Assembly: GCA_964543485.1 (NCBI GenBank)
Contig: CAZIYI010000002.1
Location: 57,425 to 121,424, forward strand
Direction of reading: 5' to 3'
Origin: UBA2259 sp964543485
GTDB taxonomy: Bacteria > Patescibacteriota > Dojkabacteria > SC72
DNA length: 64,000 nucleotides
Made by a program: the position numbers and the translations under genes. How positions within the stretch are numbered: position 1 is the stretch's first letter; each line of letters opens with the position of its first letter. This document shows positions 1-8,494 of this stretch, in pieces. The notes below the pieces were generated by a model, which was not told where the DNA came from, made no database searches, and saw only the letters and a program-made list of their open reading frames with translations.

Positions 1-356
1 TCAACGATAAAGCCAGTACCAATATTGCTTACCTCATCAACCAAGCCCTCTCCACTTTTTAACATAACTTGACTAACTGCTACACTTACAACAGAAGGTG
101 AGGAATTTTTAACAACGTTAATAATTACGTTCTCTTCCTCCGTTACAACAATATTAACATCTTCGTTATCATTGTTATCTTTCTCTTCGATATTAAACAC
201 CCCTTTAAAGAGTTCTCCTTTTTCAGAAAGTACTACAAGCCCAAGCAATCCCCCTATTATCAAAGATATTACTAACAAGGTAATACCAAAAACTTTTAGA
301 TGTTTGTAGTTATCAAAATTAAGTTTAGGTATTTTTTTCTCTTTACTCTCTTCCAT
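1..356 (-). CDS. HtrA/DegP-like trypsin-fold serine protease, N-terminal fragment
   Basis: The gene starts at the ATG read from 356 down and runs off the window edge, so only about 118 residues are visible. They show a short basic cytoplasmic N-terminus, one hydrophobic segment (about residues 22-46) and an acidic linker. The stretch around SSPSVVSVAVS and NIGTGFIV is typical of the first strands of HtrA-family proteases. The catalytic His, Asp and Ser lie outside the window. In this family a membrane-anchored protease degrades misfolded envelope proteins. It lies 22 bp upstream of a CtpA-like protease on the same strand, so the two may form an envelope quality-control operon. The family call rests on the N-terminus alone. 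Confidence 0.7.
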   Translation of the reverse strand, partial: MEESKEKKIPKLNFDNYKHLKVFGITLLVISLIIGGLLGLVVLSEKGELFKGVFNIEEKDNNDNEDVNIVVTEEENVIINVVKNSSPSVVSVAVSQVMLKSGEGLVDEVSNIGTGFIV

Positions 357-378
357 ATTTAATACCTTTAAAATTTAA

Positions 379-1605
379 TTATTTATTAATTTGAACTAAC
401 GCTTCATTATACTGCTTATCTACACCATCTATAAAGTCTTGGGACGTATTTTCTACTACGACATCTGGAGTTATAGAGTTATCAGTAGTCAACCATGTTC
501 CATCAGGCAGTAACCATTTCAGGATAGTAACGTGTATACTTGAACCACCACTTAGATCAATTACTGTTTGTGCTGTACCTTTACCGTAAGTTTTAGTTCC
601 CACTATCTTCGCGACACCGTTTTGTTGTAAAGCACCGGCAAATATTTCAGACGCAGAAGCACTACCTTCGTCTACTAAAATTACTACTTTTTTACCAAGC
701 AATCTTCCCCCTTTTTCAGAATCAAAGGTTTGAATATTCCCCTTTCCATCTTCCTGTTGTGAAATTATTTCCCCTATATCAATAAAATCATCTGCAGCAT
801 ATACTCCAGCATCAAAGTAGCCACCTGGATTCCCTCTAAGATCTATAATAATCTTCTCAACATCATTTTCTATAATATCTTGAGTAATTGCATCCCATTT
901 ACCCTTCCATTCACCCAAAGAGGCCTCTGTAAATCTCGCGATATCTATTAAAGCAATATCTTTGTTATCTCCAATATACGACAAGCTCATACTTGGAACT
1001 GTAATCTGTCCTCTCGTAATTTCTAATTCAATTGGTTCTAAATCTCCCCTATGTAATATTTGCAACTTAACTTTTGTTCCTGCTTCTCCTCTAATTTTCT
1101 GAACTATTTCGTATACATTATCTCCACTTTTTATTTGATAATCATCCACGGCTAAGATATAGTCTCCTGGCCTAATACCTGCTTCTTTAGCAGGAGAGCC
1201 ATCAATTGGAGATACTATTATTATCGCACCATCTTTATATCCTAACTCTGCACCAATTCCTTCAAAATACTTCCCACTATTTGACATATTAAAATCCTCT
1301 GTTTCTTTAGGATCCAGAAATACAGTTGCCTGATCTCCGTAAGAATCAACCAAGCCCTTAATAGCACCATACATTTTGTTCTCTTCGGATACTTTATCCT
1401 TCTCAACATACTCACTATCTAAAATGTCCCAAACCTGCCAAAAGAGATTTATATCTACTTTGTTTTTTGAACTCCCAATGGACAACAGGGTATCTGCAGA
1501 AGGAACTATACTCCTTCCAAATATAACTCCAATACAGAAAGCAACTACAACAATTACTAAAACTGCAAATATTCTACTTCCATTATTTTCTTTGTCCATA
1601 TTCAA
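379..1605 (-). CDS. S41 family C-terminal processing peptidase (CtpA/Prc-like)
   Basis: This 408-residue periplasmic-type serine protease has an N-terminal membrane anchor (about residues 11-30), a PDZ domain (about 110-200) and an S41 catalytic domain. The Ser-Lys dyad is visible as S317 in SASASE and K342 in YGKGTAQ. Their 25-residue spacing equals that between S452 and K477 of E. coli Prc. The family trims or degrades exported proteins from their C-termini. Length is normal for a bacterial CtpA. Two Met codons (residues 1 and 3) are possible starts. It sits directly downstream of the HtrA-like gene. Confidence 0.93.
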   Translation of the reverse strand: MNMDKENNGSRIFAVLVIVVVAFCIGVIFGRSIVPSADTLLSIGSSKNKVDINLFWQVWDILDSEYVEKDKVSEENKMYGAIKGLVDSYGDQATVFLDPKETEDFNMSNSGKYFEGIGAELGYKDGAIIIVSPIDGSPAKEAGIRPGDYILAVDDYQIKSGDNVYEIVQKIRGEAGTKVKLQILHRGDLEPIELEITRGQITVPSMSLSYIGDNKDIALIDIARFTEASLGEWKGKWDAITQDIIENDVEKIIIDLRGNPGGYFDAGVYAADDFIDIGEIISQQEDGKGNIQTFDSEKGGRLLGKKVVILVDEGSASASEIFAGALQQNGVAKIVGTKTYGKGTAQTVIDLSGGSSIHVTILKWLLPDGTWLTTDNSITPDVVVENTSQDFIDGVDKQYNEALVQINK

Positions 1606-1650
1606 GAAATTTAAAATTAGACCTTCATTATATTCTTAATTTTCTAATAA

Positions 1651-2733
1651 TTACAAATCAATAAAATCCAAAAGCCCGATATTCATTAGTAGCTTACCCT
1701 TATTCCCGAAATCAACAAATGCATTGTTACTCTCATTATCAAAATCTATAACCTTACCAATATACCCATAAGTTGAAATTGATCTAGATATCACCAACTG
1801 GTTAGTATATAAATTAACAAACCACTTATTATTCTGTATATCCGATTCTGAGAGTATAAATAACTGATTTTCAACACTATCAAACATTACAAATTTACCT
1901 TTAAATTTAAGAAGTTTATCTAAGAACATATTGTCACAGTGAACAGAACCAAATCCACCAAGAATCATTATTGGTAACCCAATCTCTCTAAATTCTGAAT
2001 AGGACATAGCGTAGGTAATCACTGCAACTGCACCCCTTTCAAACAGCTCTATAGCGACCCTATTGTAAAGATATGGACCAACCCATACAATCTTCCCACT
2101 ATAATCATCATCCAAACTACTCTCTTTCAATATTGTTTTCCCATCTCCTAATATCTCCAATTTCCCAAAGAACTTCTCATCTGATTTCGTTGTTACAACC
2201 CCATCTACACAAACAGCATCAGTCACAACAACTAACCCATCTACAGGATTGATTGTATCAACAAAACCACTAAAATCACTTTCAACAATAGAAGTACTCT
2301 CTTCCCCTAATATATCAACATAGCCCATTTTAACCCTTGTTAAATCTAATATCCCATTTGTGGGAGCAACTAATTCGGTTACGCTTAATTTCCCAGAAGA
2401 TGTTTTTTGGGCTATTATTTCACCCTCTTCTAAATACTCACCATCTACTCTCACAACATACTTTTCACACTCCTCATTCTTACAATTTAAAATCTTTGTT
2501 ACACTCAAAGATTTTTTCAAAGGGGTATCAACTCTTTCAAAAAGAGTATCTCCTATATTTACCTTCCCCTCCCCTATTATTATCCTATCAGAATTTTTTA
2601 AGGGTATTTTAAATTTGTAATTAGGATATCTTTCAAATATCCTGTTCCTTATCTCCATCTCCCCATACTTTAAACTTAATTCTATTATTTTGTGCAGAGG
2701 GACCATATACAATTGGCCTGTGCCTTCCATCAA
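1651..2733 (-). CDS. Conserved hypothetical protein, partner of the GlmL/MutL-like gene
   Basis: Up to 360 residues, no signal peptide. The N-terminal half has repeated beta-rich segments resembling lipoyl/barrel-sandwich hammerheads (VRVDGEYLEEGEIIA, then VTELVAPTNG). The middle has a GAVAVITYAMS / GLPIMILGGFG pattern, and the C-terminus (VDFGNKGKLLM) looks like a small KOW/SH3-like barrel. From memory, Chloroflexota carry a similar protein beside a GlmL/MutL-like gene; I cannot verify this here. Function is unknown. The longest reading overlaps the upstream gene by 101 bp. Internal Met starts at 2706 or 2658 would shorten the overlap, and no Shine-Dalgarno site decides between them. Confidence 0.7.
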   Translation of the reverse strand: MMEGTGQLYMVPLHKIIELSLKYGEMEIRNRIFERYPNYKFKIPLKNSDRIIIGEGKVNIGDTLFERVDTPLKKSLSVTKILNCKNEECEKYVVRVDGEYLEEGEIIAQKTSSGKLSVTELVAPTNGILDLTRVKMGYVDILGEESTSIVESDFSGFVDTINPVDGLVVVTDAVCVDGVVTTKSDEKFFGKLEILGDGKTILKESSLDDDYSGKIVWVGPYLYNRVAIELFERGAVAVITYAMSYSEFREIGLPIMILGGFGSVHCDNMFLDKLLKFKGKFVMFDSVENQLFILSESDIQNNKWFVNLYTNQLVISRSISTYGYIGKVIDFDNESNNAFVDFGNKGKLLMNIGLLDFIDL

Positions 2734-4015
2734 TTACTAAGTACTCAAATGTCAAAGTATTTCTACTAGACATAAACTCTATTCTATTGGAAGTGAAATG
2801 AGAAAAAACTGCTCCATTCTTTAAATCTCCCTCGACTATAACCTTCTCGCCCATTTGAGGAATTTTAAGAATTTGTAAAACTGAACCTAAACCGTAAATA
2901 TCTCTCTCCGCAACATTTTGGGATGATACTTTACCAGAAAATATAATTTTATTTTTACCTTGAGAAGAAACTTCGGGGATCAATATCTTGAATGCATTGG
3001 GTAGAACATCCCCTCTAAATACAACTATGTCTTCCGATTGCTCCTTTTCTATCATACTTTTACCAAATGTTAGCATTTTGTTCTCATTGTCTATATACAA
3101 ATCTATAACACCTTCTAATTCTAAACCATCAATTAGAGAAAAAAGTAGCTCTCTTTTCGTAAGTAGTTTGGGAATATTACCTGATACAAAAATAGCTGTA
3201 TTTCTCCCAATCATATCACCCAACCTCTCCTTGTTTTGATGTTTAATGGAAAGCAATTGAAGTGTTGTAAAAGCCCTAAGTAAATCTCGTAACACTGGAT
3301 CTAAAATGTATTCACAGTTATGAGCAATTAAATTCGCCCATTTATTAGATATATCCTCTGATGAAGAATCCGAAGAGAGAAATGATTGAATCTTAGAACT
3401 TTTTATGAAATCAATCAGCCCTATTTCATTTCCCCAATCGATTTTAAAAGTAGAAAAACCGATTTCATTGGAAGCAGCTTTTGAGAATATACTTGAGGAT
3501 GTATGTATATTCTTTTTTCTGTATATTGAAAAATGAGAGATATCTAAATCTATCCAGATTACATCATTGTAACCCAATCTATTTACAAGACCCTCTATTA
3601 ACACCTCAAATTGCCTATTATCTAAAATCTTAAGAGCAATATCATTAGAGAATTCTTTTAAAGAAATCAATATATTTTTAAAAAATGGCTGGTTATCATC
3701 TACAATGACTTTTATTCCAGATACTCCTATCTCTTCCTTTTCAAAATTCTTTATCTTAAAAATACCTTCATAAGTTCTATCAACAATATCCCAATCAAAT
3801 ATTTTTTCTAAAGAATCAAAATACTCATACCAGAAATCTTTCGAAAAGGACAAATCATCTAATCTAAATTTTAAAGGTGACAAATCTGTAGAATCAGAAA
3901 GAATATATGTTTTTTGAGAAGTAATATCAGAATATGCTAAATTCGCATATATAAAATTATCTTTTATTAATAAAGTAAGATACGCATTCTTGTTTAACAT
4001 AGGCAGTTGATTCAT
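2633..4015 (-). CDS. GlmL/MutL-like (PF13941-type) ASKHA-fold protein
   Basis: This 460-residue protein resembles the C-terminal part of the GlmL/MutL family as found in Chloroflexota. Matching features are a nucleotide-binding-like strand (VIWIDLDISHFSIY), a VSGNIPKLL segment followed by a LIDGLELEGVIDLYID block, and an ending of the type VIDGRHRPIVYG with a final Trp. True GlmL proteins accompany glutamate mutase, but no mutase is encoded here, so the role is probably different. It ends in TGA, one of the few TGA stops in the window. The next gene starts inside its 3' end, implying coupled translation. Assignment is by pattern memory only. Confidence 0.55.
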   Translation of the reverse strand: MNQLPMLNKNAYLTLLIKDNFIYANLAYSDITSQKTYILSDSTDLSPLKFRLDDLSFSKDFWYEYFDSLEKIFDWDIVDRTYEGIFKIKNFEKEEIGVSGIKVIVDDNQPFFKNILISLKEFSNDIALKILDNRQFEVLIEGLVNRLGYNDVIWIDLDISHFSIYRKKNIHTSSSIFSKAASNEIGFSTFKIDWGNEIGLIDFIKSSKIQSFLSSDSSSEDISNKWANLIAHNCEYILDPVLRDLLRAFTTLQLLSIKHQNKERLGDMIGRNTAIFVSGNIPKLLTKRELLFSLIDGLELEGVIDLYIDNENKMLTFGKSMIEKEQSEDIVVFRGDVLPNAFKILIPEVSSQGKNKIIFSGKVSSQNVAERDIYGLGSVLQILKIPQMGEKVIVEGDLKNGAVFSHFTSNRIEFMSSRNTLTFEYLVIDGRHRPIVYGPSAQNNRIKFKVWGDGDKEQDI

Positions 4016-4053
4016 CGTACTAATAGTTTACCAATTTAACAGTATTTTTCCAA

Positions 4054-4082
4054 CAAAAAAGGGAGAGTTACCCCTCCCCTTG
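4054..4082 (-). terminator. Intrinsic terminator of the rpsF-ssb-rpsR operon
   Basis: Read on the minus strand, a G-rich arm (4073-4078) pairs with a C-rich arm (4061-4066) across a short loop. Six T residues follow immediately (4055-4060 as A on the plus strand). It lies 23 bp beyond the rpsR stop. Confidence 0.7.
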
Positions 4083-4104
4083 TAAAAACATATTTAAAAA
4101 ATCT

Positions 4105-4449
4105 TTATACCTCTCTTGAAATATATGGCAACAAAGCCATAAATCTTGCTCTCTTAATTGATTTTTTTAACTGCTTCTGGTGCTTATGACAAGCTCCAGA
4201 TTTCTCAACAGATATTATCTTACCTCTTACAGATGTAAATTTCTTTAATTGATAAACATCTTTGTAAGAAACCTCCTTAATACCAGAATCACATAGAGGA
4301 CACGAAAGGTTTTGAATTATCTTCCTTCTCCTTCTCTGTTTCTTTTTACCACCGTACTGCTCTGTAGACTCTTCCTCTACAACGCTCTTCTCATCAAAGA
4401 CATCATCTATAGTTGGTGCTATTTTTTTTGTTACTTCCTCTTCCATCAA
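4105..4449 (-). CDS. rpsR: 30S ribosomal protein S18 (bS18)
   Basis: The protein has 114 residues against about 75 in most bacteria. The extra length is an acidic then Arg/Lys-rich N-terminal extension (residues 1-46). The S18 core follows, with CPLC, YKDVYQLKKFTS and RARFMALLPYIS. The CxxC together with a later CHKH could bind zinc, as in C+ type S18 proteins. It is the last gene of the classic rpsF-ssb-rpsR operon and is followed by a terminator. Two adjacent ATGs are possible starts. Confidence 0.95.
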   Translation of the reverse strand: MMEEEVTKKIAPTIDDVFDEKSVVEEESTEQYGGKKKQRRRRKIIQNLSCPLCDSGIKEVSYKDVYQLKKFTSVRGKIISVEKSGACHKHQKQLKKSIKRARFMALLPYISREV

Positions 4450-4467
4450 TTAATTACTTAATACAAA

Positions 4468-4944
4468 TTAAAATGGTAAATCAGAATCCTCTAATGGATC
4501 ATCAGTTGCAACATCTTCCTCGACTGTTGCTGGAGTCTCAACCTCTTCCTCTGACTCCTGTGGCTTTTCATGATTTGAATCACCCTCAAAACCCGCACCC
4601 TGTTTACCCTTACTATCTAAAAGAATCATATCGTTTACTCTTACCTCTGTCTTGTATCTTGTAGCGCCATCATCTGCCTCCCAAGACCTAGTAGTAAGAG
4701 ATCCCTCTATGTATACCTTCATTCCCTTCGCTAAAAGTTGCTGACATATCTCTGCCATTTTATTCCATGCAACTATGTTATGGAATTCTGCAACCTCTTT
4801 TACATTACCATCTTGATCCTTCCAAGATTTATTAGTTGCCATTCCAAATGTTACAACTGGAGTTCCTCCTGTTGTATACCTTATCTCTGGTTCTCTTGTT
4901 AGATTACCTATCAACTGAACCTTATTTAAAGACCTTGCTGACAT
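4468..4944 (-). CDS. ssb: Single-stranded DNA-binding protein
   Basis: 158 residues. An N-terminal OB fold (residues 1-110) opens with SLNKVQLIGNLTREPEIRYT. A low-complexity acidic linker follows, and the protein ends in the DSDLPF tip that recruits replication and repair partners. Length and architecture are normal. It sits between rpsF and rpsR, the usual bacterial arrangement. The upstream sequence is A/T-rich with no Shine-Dalgarno site. Confidence 0.97.
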   Translation of the reverse strand: MSARSLNKVQLIGNLTREPEIRYTTGGTPVVTFGMATNKSWKDQDGNVKEVAEFHNIVAWNKMAEICQQLLAKGMKVYIEGSLTTRSWEADDGATRYKTEVRVNDMILLDSKGKQGAGFEGDSNHEKPQESEEEVETPATVEEDVATDDPLEDSDLPF

Positions 4945-5008
4945 TTTTTGTATATATATAAATTTAACTTACCTTAATCTTAACACCCAAATATTACAAA
5001 ATATTGAA

Positions 5009-5362
5009 CTAAACCTCTATCTCTTTCTTCTTAATACCCTTACCAATTTTATCTGTATTATCAACCTGAATTATCATAAATCTTAGTAACTCTTGCCTTA
5101 ATTGTAATAATCTTTTCATCTCATTAATATTACCTGGAACATTTCTGAAGTTGTAAACAATGTAATACCCCTCATTATGACCCTGTATCTTGTATGCAAG
5201 ATATCTTTTACCCCATACATCCACATCTAAAACCTCTCCACCATCCTTACTCATCATAGCCATAAACTCTTTATGTACACTCTTTCTTAAATCATCAGGT
5301 AAGAGTGGTTTAAGAGCAATCATTAATTCATATGTTTTCATTTCCTTTTTAGCAACAGCCAT
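5009..5362 (-). CDS. rpsF: 30S ribosomal protein S6 (bS6)
   Basis: 117 residues with the S6 ferredoxin-like fold. KTYELMIALKPL is the first strand, and the WGKRYLAYKIQGHNEGYYIVYNF region carries the conserved aromatic and basic residues. S6 pairs with S18 on the 30S platform. It is the first gene of rpsF-ssb-rpsR. The start follows an A/T-rich leader without a Shine-Dalgarno site. Confidence 0.96.
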   Translation of the reverse strand: MAVAKKEMKTYELMIALKPLLPDDLRKSVHKEFMAMMSKDGGEVLDVDVWGKRYLAYKIQGHNEGYYIVYNFRNVPGNINEMKRLLQLRQELLRFMIIQVDNTDKIGKGIKKKEIEV

Positions 5363-5430
5363 TTATCTTTTAAATATATTTTAACTAAGCAGAAGGATTT
5401 TAGCAGAAAAAAAGAGATATTACAATTGTA

Positions 5431-6555
5431 TTAGGTATTAGCAAGAATGATAATATAGTCACCATCATTAACAATATACTCTCTACCATGATTTTTTATC
5501 ATCCCCTTCTCTTTTGCAGTATTCCAGCCACCGACATCAATCAACTCATCTACATTAACCACATCTGCTGTAATAAAGTTCTTACCCAAATCAGTATGTA
5601 TTACACTTGCAGCACTCTTAACATCTGCCCCCCTTTCAATACTCCATGCGTTACACTCCTTTTGAGAGCCAGTATAGAAGGTAATTAGATTTAATCTATC
5701 ATATGCACTCATAATTACATCCTCTACTGTAATTGGCTTTTTACCCAATAATTCAACATACTCCTTAAACTCATCTTCATTCATACTAGCCAAATCAGAA
5801 AGTAATTTAACATCAACCTCAAGTACATACTTACATGCCTCATCTTTACAAATACCTCCTAACTCTTTCTTCCATTTCTCAATACTCTCTTCCTCTAAAC
5901 CCTCTTTACAGTTTAGGACAATAACTCTCTGCTTGTTAGTTAACAACCATAACTCATTTACTACCCTTCTCTCATCATTAGTAAGAGATATATCTATAAC
6001 TGGAATACCCTCATTTAAACCTTTAAGAACCTTTTCTAATACACTTAGTTCTAGCGCAATACTTTCGGTAATTCCAGGTCTTGAATTTCTCTTAACCGTA
6101 TCATATCTCTTTTCAACACTCTCTAAATCTTTAATTATCAATTCAGATTGAACAATCTCAAAATCATCAACAGGATCTACCCTATTGTATACATGTACAA
6201 CCTCTTCACTCTTAAAAGCCCTAAGAACATATATTATTACATCAACCTCTCTAATATGAGAAAGAAACTGATTACCTAGCCCCTCACCCTTAGAAGCACC
6301 CTTAACTAGTCCTGCGATATCAACAAATGTCATAGCAGAGGGTACAACCTTTTGGGCTTTAAAGAAGTCAGATAATCTATCTAATCTAATATCTGGTATC
6401 TGTACAACCCCAATATTCTTATCTATCGTACAGAAAGGGTAGTTCTCGGCAGGTACAGATTTTTTTGTCAATGCATTAAACAGTGTAGATTTACCAGAAT
6501 TTGGTAAACCAACAATACCAAGGGATAGTGTGTGTGACCTAGTTACATTCTCCAT
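5431..6555 (-). CDS. ychF: Ribosome-binding ATPase YchF (Obg family)
   Basis: 374 residues. The G domain shows a P-loop (GLPNSGKSTLFNAL), a switch II region (DIAGLVKGASKGEGLGNQFL) and the NxxE motif (LNCKEG) that favours ATP over GTP. The C-terminal TGS domain (about 290-374) contains the conserved WSIERG and an ending resembling REYIVNDGDYIII. YchF binds ribosomes and is linked to stress responses and translation. Length is normal. An extended -10 element lies 35 bp upstream. Confidence 0.96.
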   Translation of the reverse strand: MENVTRSHTLSLGIVGLPNSGKSTLFNALTKKSVPAENYPFCTIDKNIGVVQIPDIRLDRLSDFFKAQKVVPSAMTFVDIAGLVKGASKGEGLGNQFLSHIREVDVIIYVLRAFKSEEVVHVYNRVDPVDDFEIVQSELIIKDLESVEKRYDTVKRNSRPGITESIALELSVLEKVLKGLNEGIPVIDISLTNDERRVVNELWLLTNKQRVIVLNCKEGLEEESIEKWKKELGGICKDEACKYVLEVDVKLLSDLASMNEDEFKEYVELLGKKPITVEDVIMSAYDRLNLITFYTGSQKECNAWSIERGADVKSAASVIHTDLGKNFITADVVNVDELIDVGGWNTAKEKGMIKNHGREYIVNDGDYIIILANT

Positions 6556-6589
6556 TTATCAAGATATCTCGTAATATATTAAGATTCTG

Positions 6590-6598
6590 ATTATACCA
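6590..6598 (-). promoter_or_regulatory. Extended -10 promoter for ychF
   Basis: Minus-strand TGGTATAAT, an extended -10 element. The predicted start near 6583 gives a leader of about 28 nt before the ychF ATG. No convincing -35 is seen. Confidence 0.55.
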
Positions 6599-6640
6599 CT
6601 TTTAAATACTCCATTTCTAAAGTAATATATCAATATATAT

Positions 6641-8494
6641 ATGAAACTGTCCAAAGCACTACTTACAACTTTAATATTTTGTTTTACCTTACTACTCTCT
6701 TTTTCAAAAATACAGGCAATTACATATGACTTCATACTTACAAATGACACAACGGTAAAATATATTACTGGGAATGAATATGTAGAAGTAACAAACAGTT
6801 TTAAAAGAGAAGTTAAAAACAGTAAATACTTTGTATCTACTGTGGGAGAAAAAACTTTTCATATTCCTGATATCCGCTCAAATGATGATCAGGATATTGA
6901 TACTGAAAGACTTTTTAAAAAAGATTCTCTCTCTGTTAAATCTAATACTGGTAAAGATATTGAATATACCATTGAGGAATTAGAGAAGGGAGAAGGAATG
7001 TATATTAAAGTACCAAATTACAAAGAAACTAGGTATGGTACTCCCTATGAAGTCATATTAACATATAATACTCATGATTTTTTAAAAAAAGTATATGATT
7101 CTGTGATAATTCAATACCCAATATTAAGTGAGGATACTCAGTTTGAACAGGAAGATGAAAGTACAAATACAACTGCCCAAATCAATTACAATCTGAATTT
7201 TGAATTTGACAACGATATTCCACCTCTCGTTAAAATTTTCCCCTCAGAATACACTTCCAATACTCTCGCTAATGATTCTGGTACTAAATATTCCTTCTCT
7301 TCTCAACAAAGACTTGGAAATCCAATATATTTAGAATTTGGTACTAACCAAGTGTATAGATTTGAACTTAATTTAGAAACTAAAAAAACAGATGGTTTTG
7401 TACCAGAAAAATACTCATTAAATCTCCCCTTCCTTTCTACAAATATATATCAAGTTTCTTTACCAAGGGAGTTTCAAGAGAACAATCAAAGTGTTAAAGT
7501 TGAGAAAGTGTCCCCTACCCCAACTAAACTTTTCGTAAATGAAGAGGGTAATGTCACAGCTACATTTGAAGTCCCCGCTAATACAGATAGTAACATTCAA
7601 GTATCTGGATATATTTGGCTAGAGCAAAAACCCTTAAATGACAAATTGCCAATCCCTAATCCTAAGTACACTGGCTATGTAGAGGAAATCAGGAGAGATC
7701 CTAATCTATCAAAATATCTCCTACCTACAAATTACTGGGAAGTCAACGATACATATATTCAGCAGGAAGCAAAAAATATACTAGGTGATAACGTGTATCT
7801 TCTAGACCTTGTTAGATCTGTATATGGATATATAAATGAGAAACTGGAATACAATGATACCAAAGCAAATGATTTAACATCAAAAAGAATTGGAGCAAAA
7901 GCCGCCCTACAAGGAGGACCCTCTGTGTGTATGGAGTACTCTGACTCCATGATTGCAATACTTCGAGCACTTGGTATACCTGCAAGAGGAGCGTTAGGAT
8001 ACACCTCACTTAGTACCAATCAAGATGTCAAAATTAGTCACCAATGGGTACAGCTTTGGATTCCAGATTACGGATGGTTAAGTATAGATCCAACCTACGA
8101 GAGCAGTAACATGATGATTGGCCAAAGTATTGATTACGTTCTTTGGAGTACTTTCTTTGATAACAACATTTCGGATATAAATGTACTTACCGCAAATATA
8201 GAAAACTTAGATTTCGATGCGAACACTTTTGAGGTTAAGGTATATGCAATAGAGAGTACTCTAGTTCCTACAGATTTAATGTCATACTCAGATATTCAAA
8301 TTGAAAACAATGATGATAGTAGTACAAAGGAGTATTTAAATGTTCTCGTTAAAACAACACCTCTTGGGAAAGCATTACTAATATTACTTCCTATTACAGT
8401 AGTATTGATATTACTAATACTTTTACTTTCACTGATAGTACTTCTTGTTAAACGACTTAAAACTCGTAAAGCTTCTCCAAATCAATCGCTTTAA
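6641..8494 (+). CDS. Exported transglutaminase-like cysteine protein, membrane-anchored
   Basis: 617 residues. There is a signal peptide (about 1-26), a large beta-rich extracellular region (30-360), a transglutaminase-core domain (about 375-500) and a C-terminal transmembrane helix (about 580-605) ending in basic residues. The catalytic triad looks intact: C430 in GGPSVCMEYS, H467 in SHQWVQLW and D483 in LSIDPT. Such proteins may act as peptidases or crosslinkers on the cell surface; the substrate is unknown. The last 38 bp overlap the convergent AMP phosphorylase gene. No Shine-Dalgarno site is present. Confidence 0.88.
   Translation: MKLSKALLTTLIFCFTLLLSFSKIQAITYDFILTNDTTVKYITGNEYVEVTNSFKREVKNSKYFVSTVGEKTFHIPDIRSNDDQDIDTERLFKKDSLSVKSNTGKDIEYTIEELEKGEGMYIKVPNYKETRYGTPYEVILTYNTHDFLKKVYDSVIIQYPILSEDTQFEQEDESTNTTAQINYNLNFEFDNDIPPLVKIFPSEYTSNTLANDSGTKYSFSSQQRLGNPIYLEFGTNQVYRFELNLETKKTDGFVPEKYSLNLPFLSTNIYQVSLPREFQENNQSVKVEKVSPTPTKLFVNEEGNVTATFEVPANTDSNIQVSGYIWLEQKPLNDKLPIPNPKYTGYVEEIRRDPNLSKYLLPTNYWEVNDTYIQQEAKNILGDNVYLLDLVRSVYGYINEKLEYNDTKANDLTSKRIGAKAALQGGPSVCMEYSDSMIAILRALGIPARGALGYTSLSTNQDVKISHQWVQLWIPDYGWLSIDPTYESSNMMIGQSIDYVLWSTFFDNNISDINVLTANIENLDFDANTFEVKVYAIESTLVPTDLMSYSDIQIENNDDSSTKEYLNVLVKTTPLGKALLILLPITVVLILLILLLSLIVLLVKRLKTRKASPNQSL

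Noticed and set aside
2633..2635. TGA recoding (Gly or Trp) as in some CPR lineages
   Set aside because: The TGA stops here and in cysS sit at natural protein ends and fit overlapping starts; read-through would add only a few residues.
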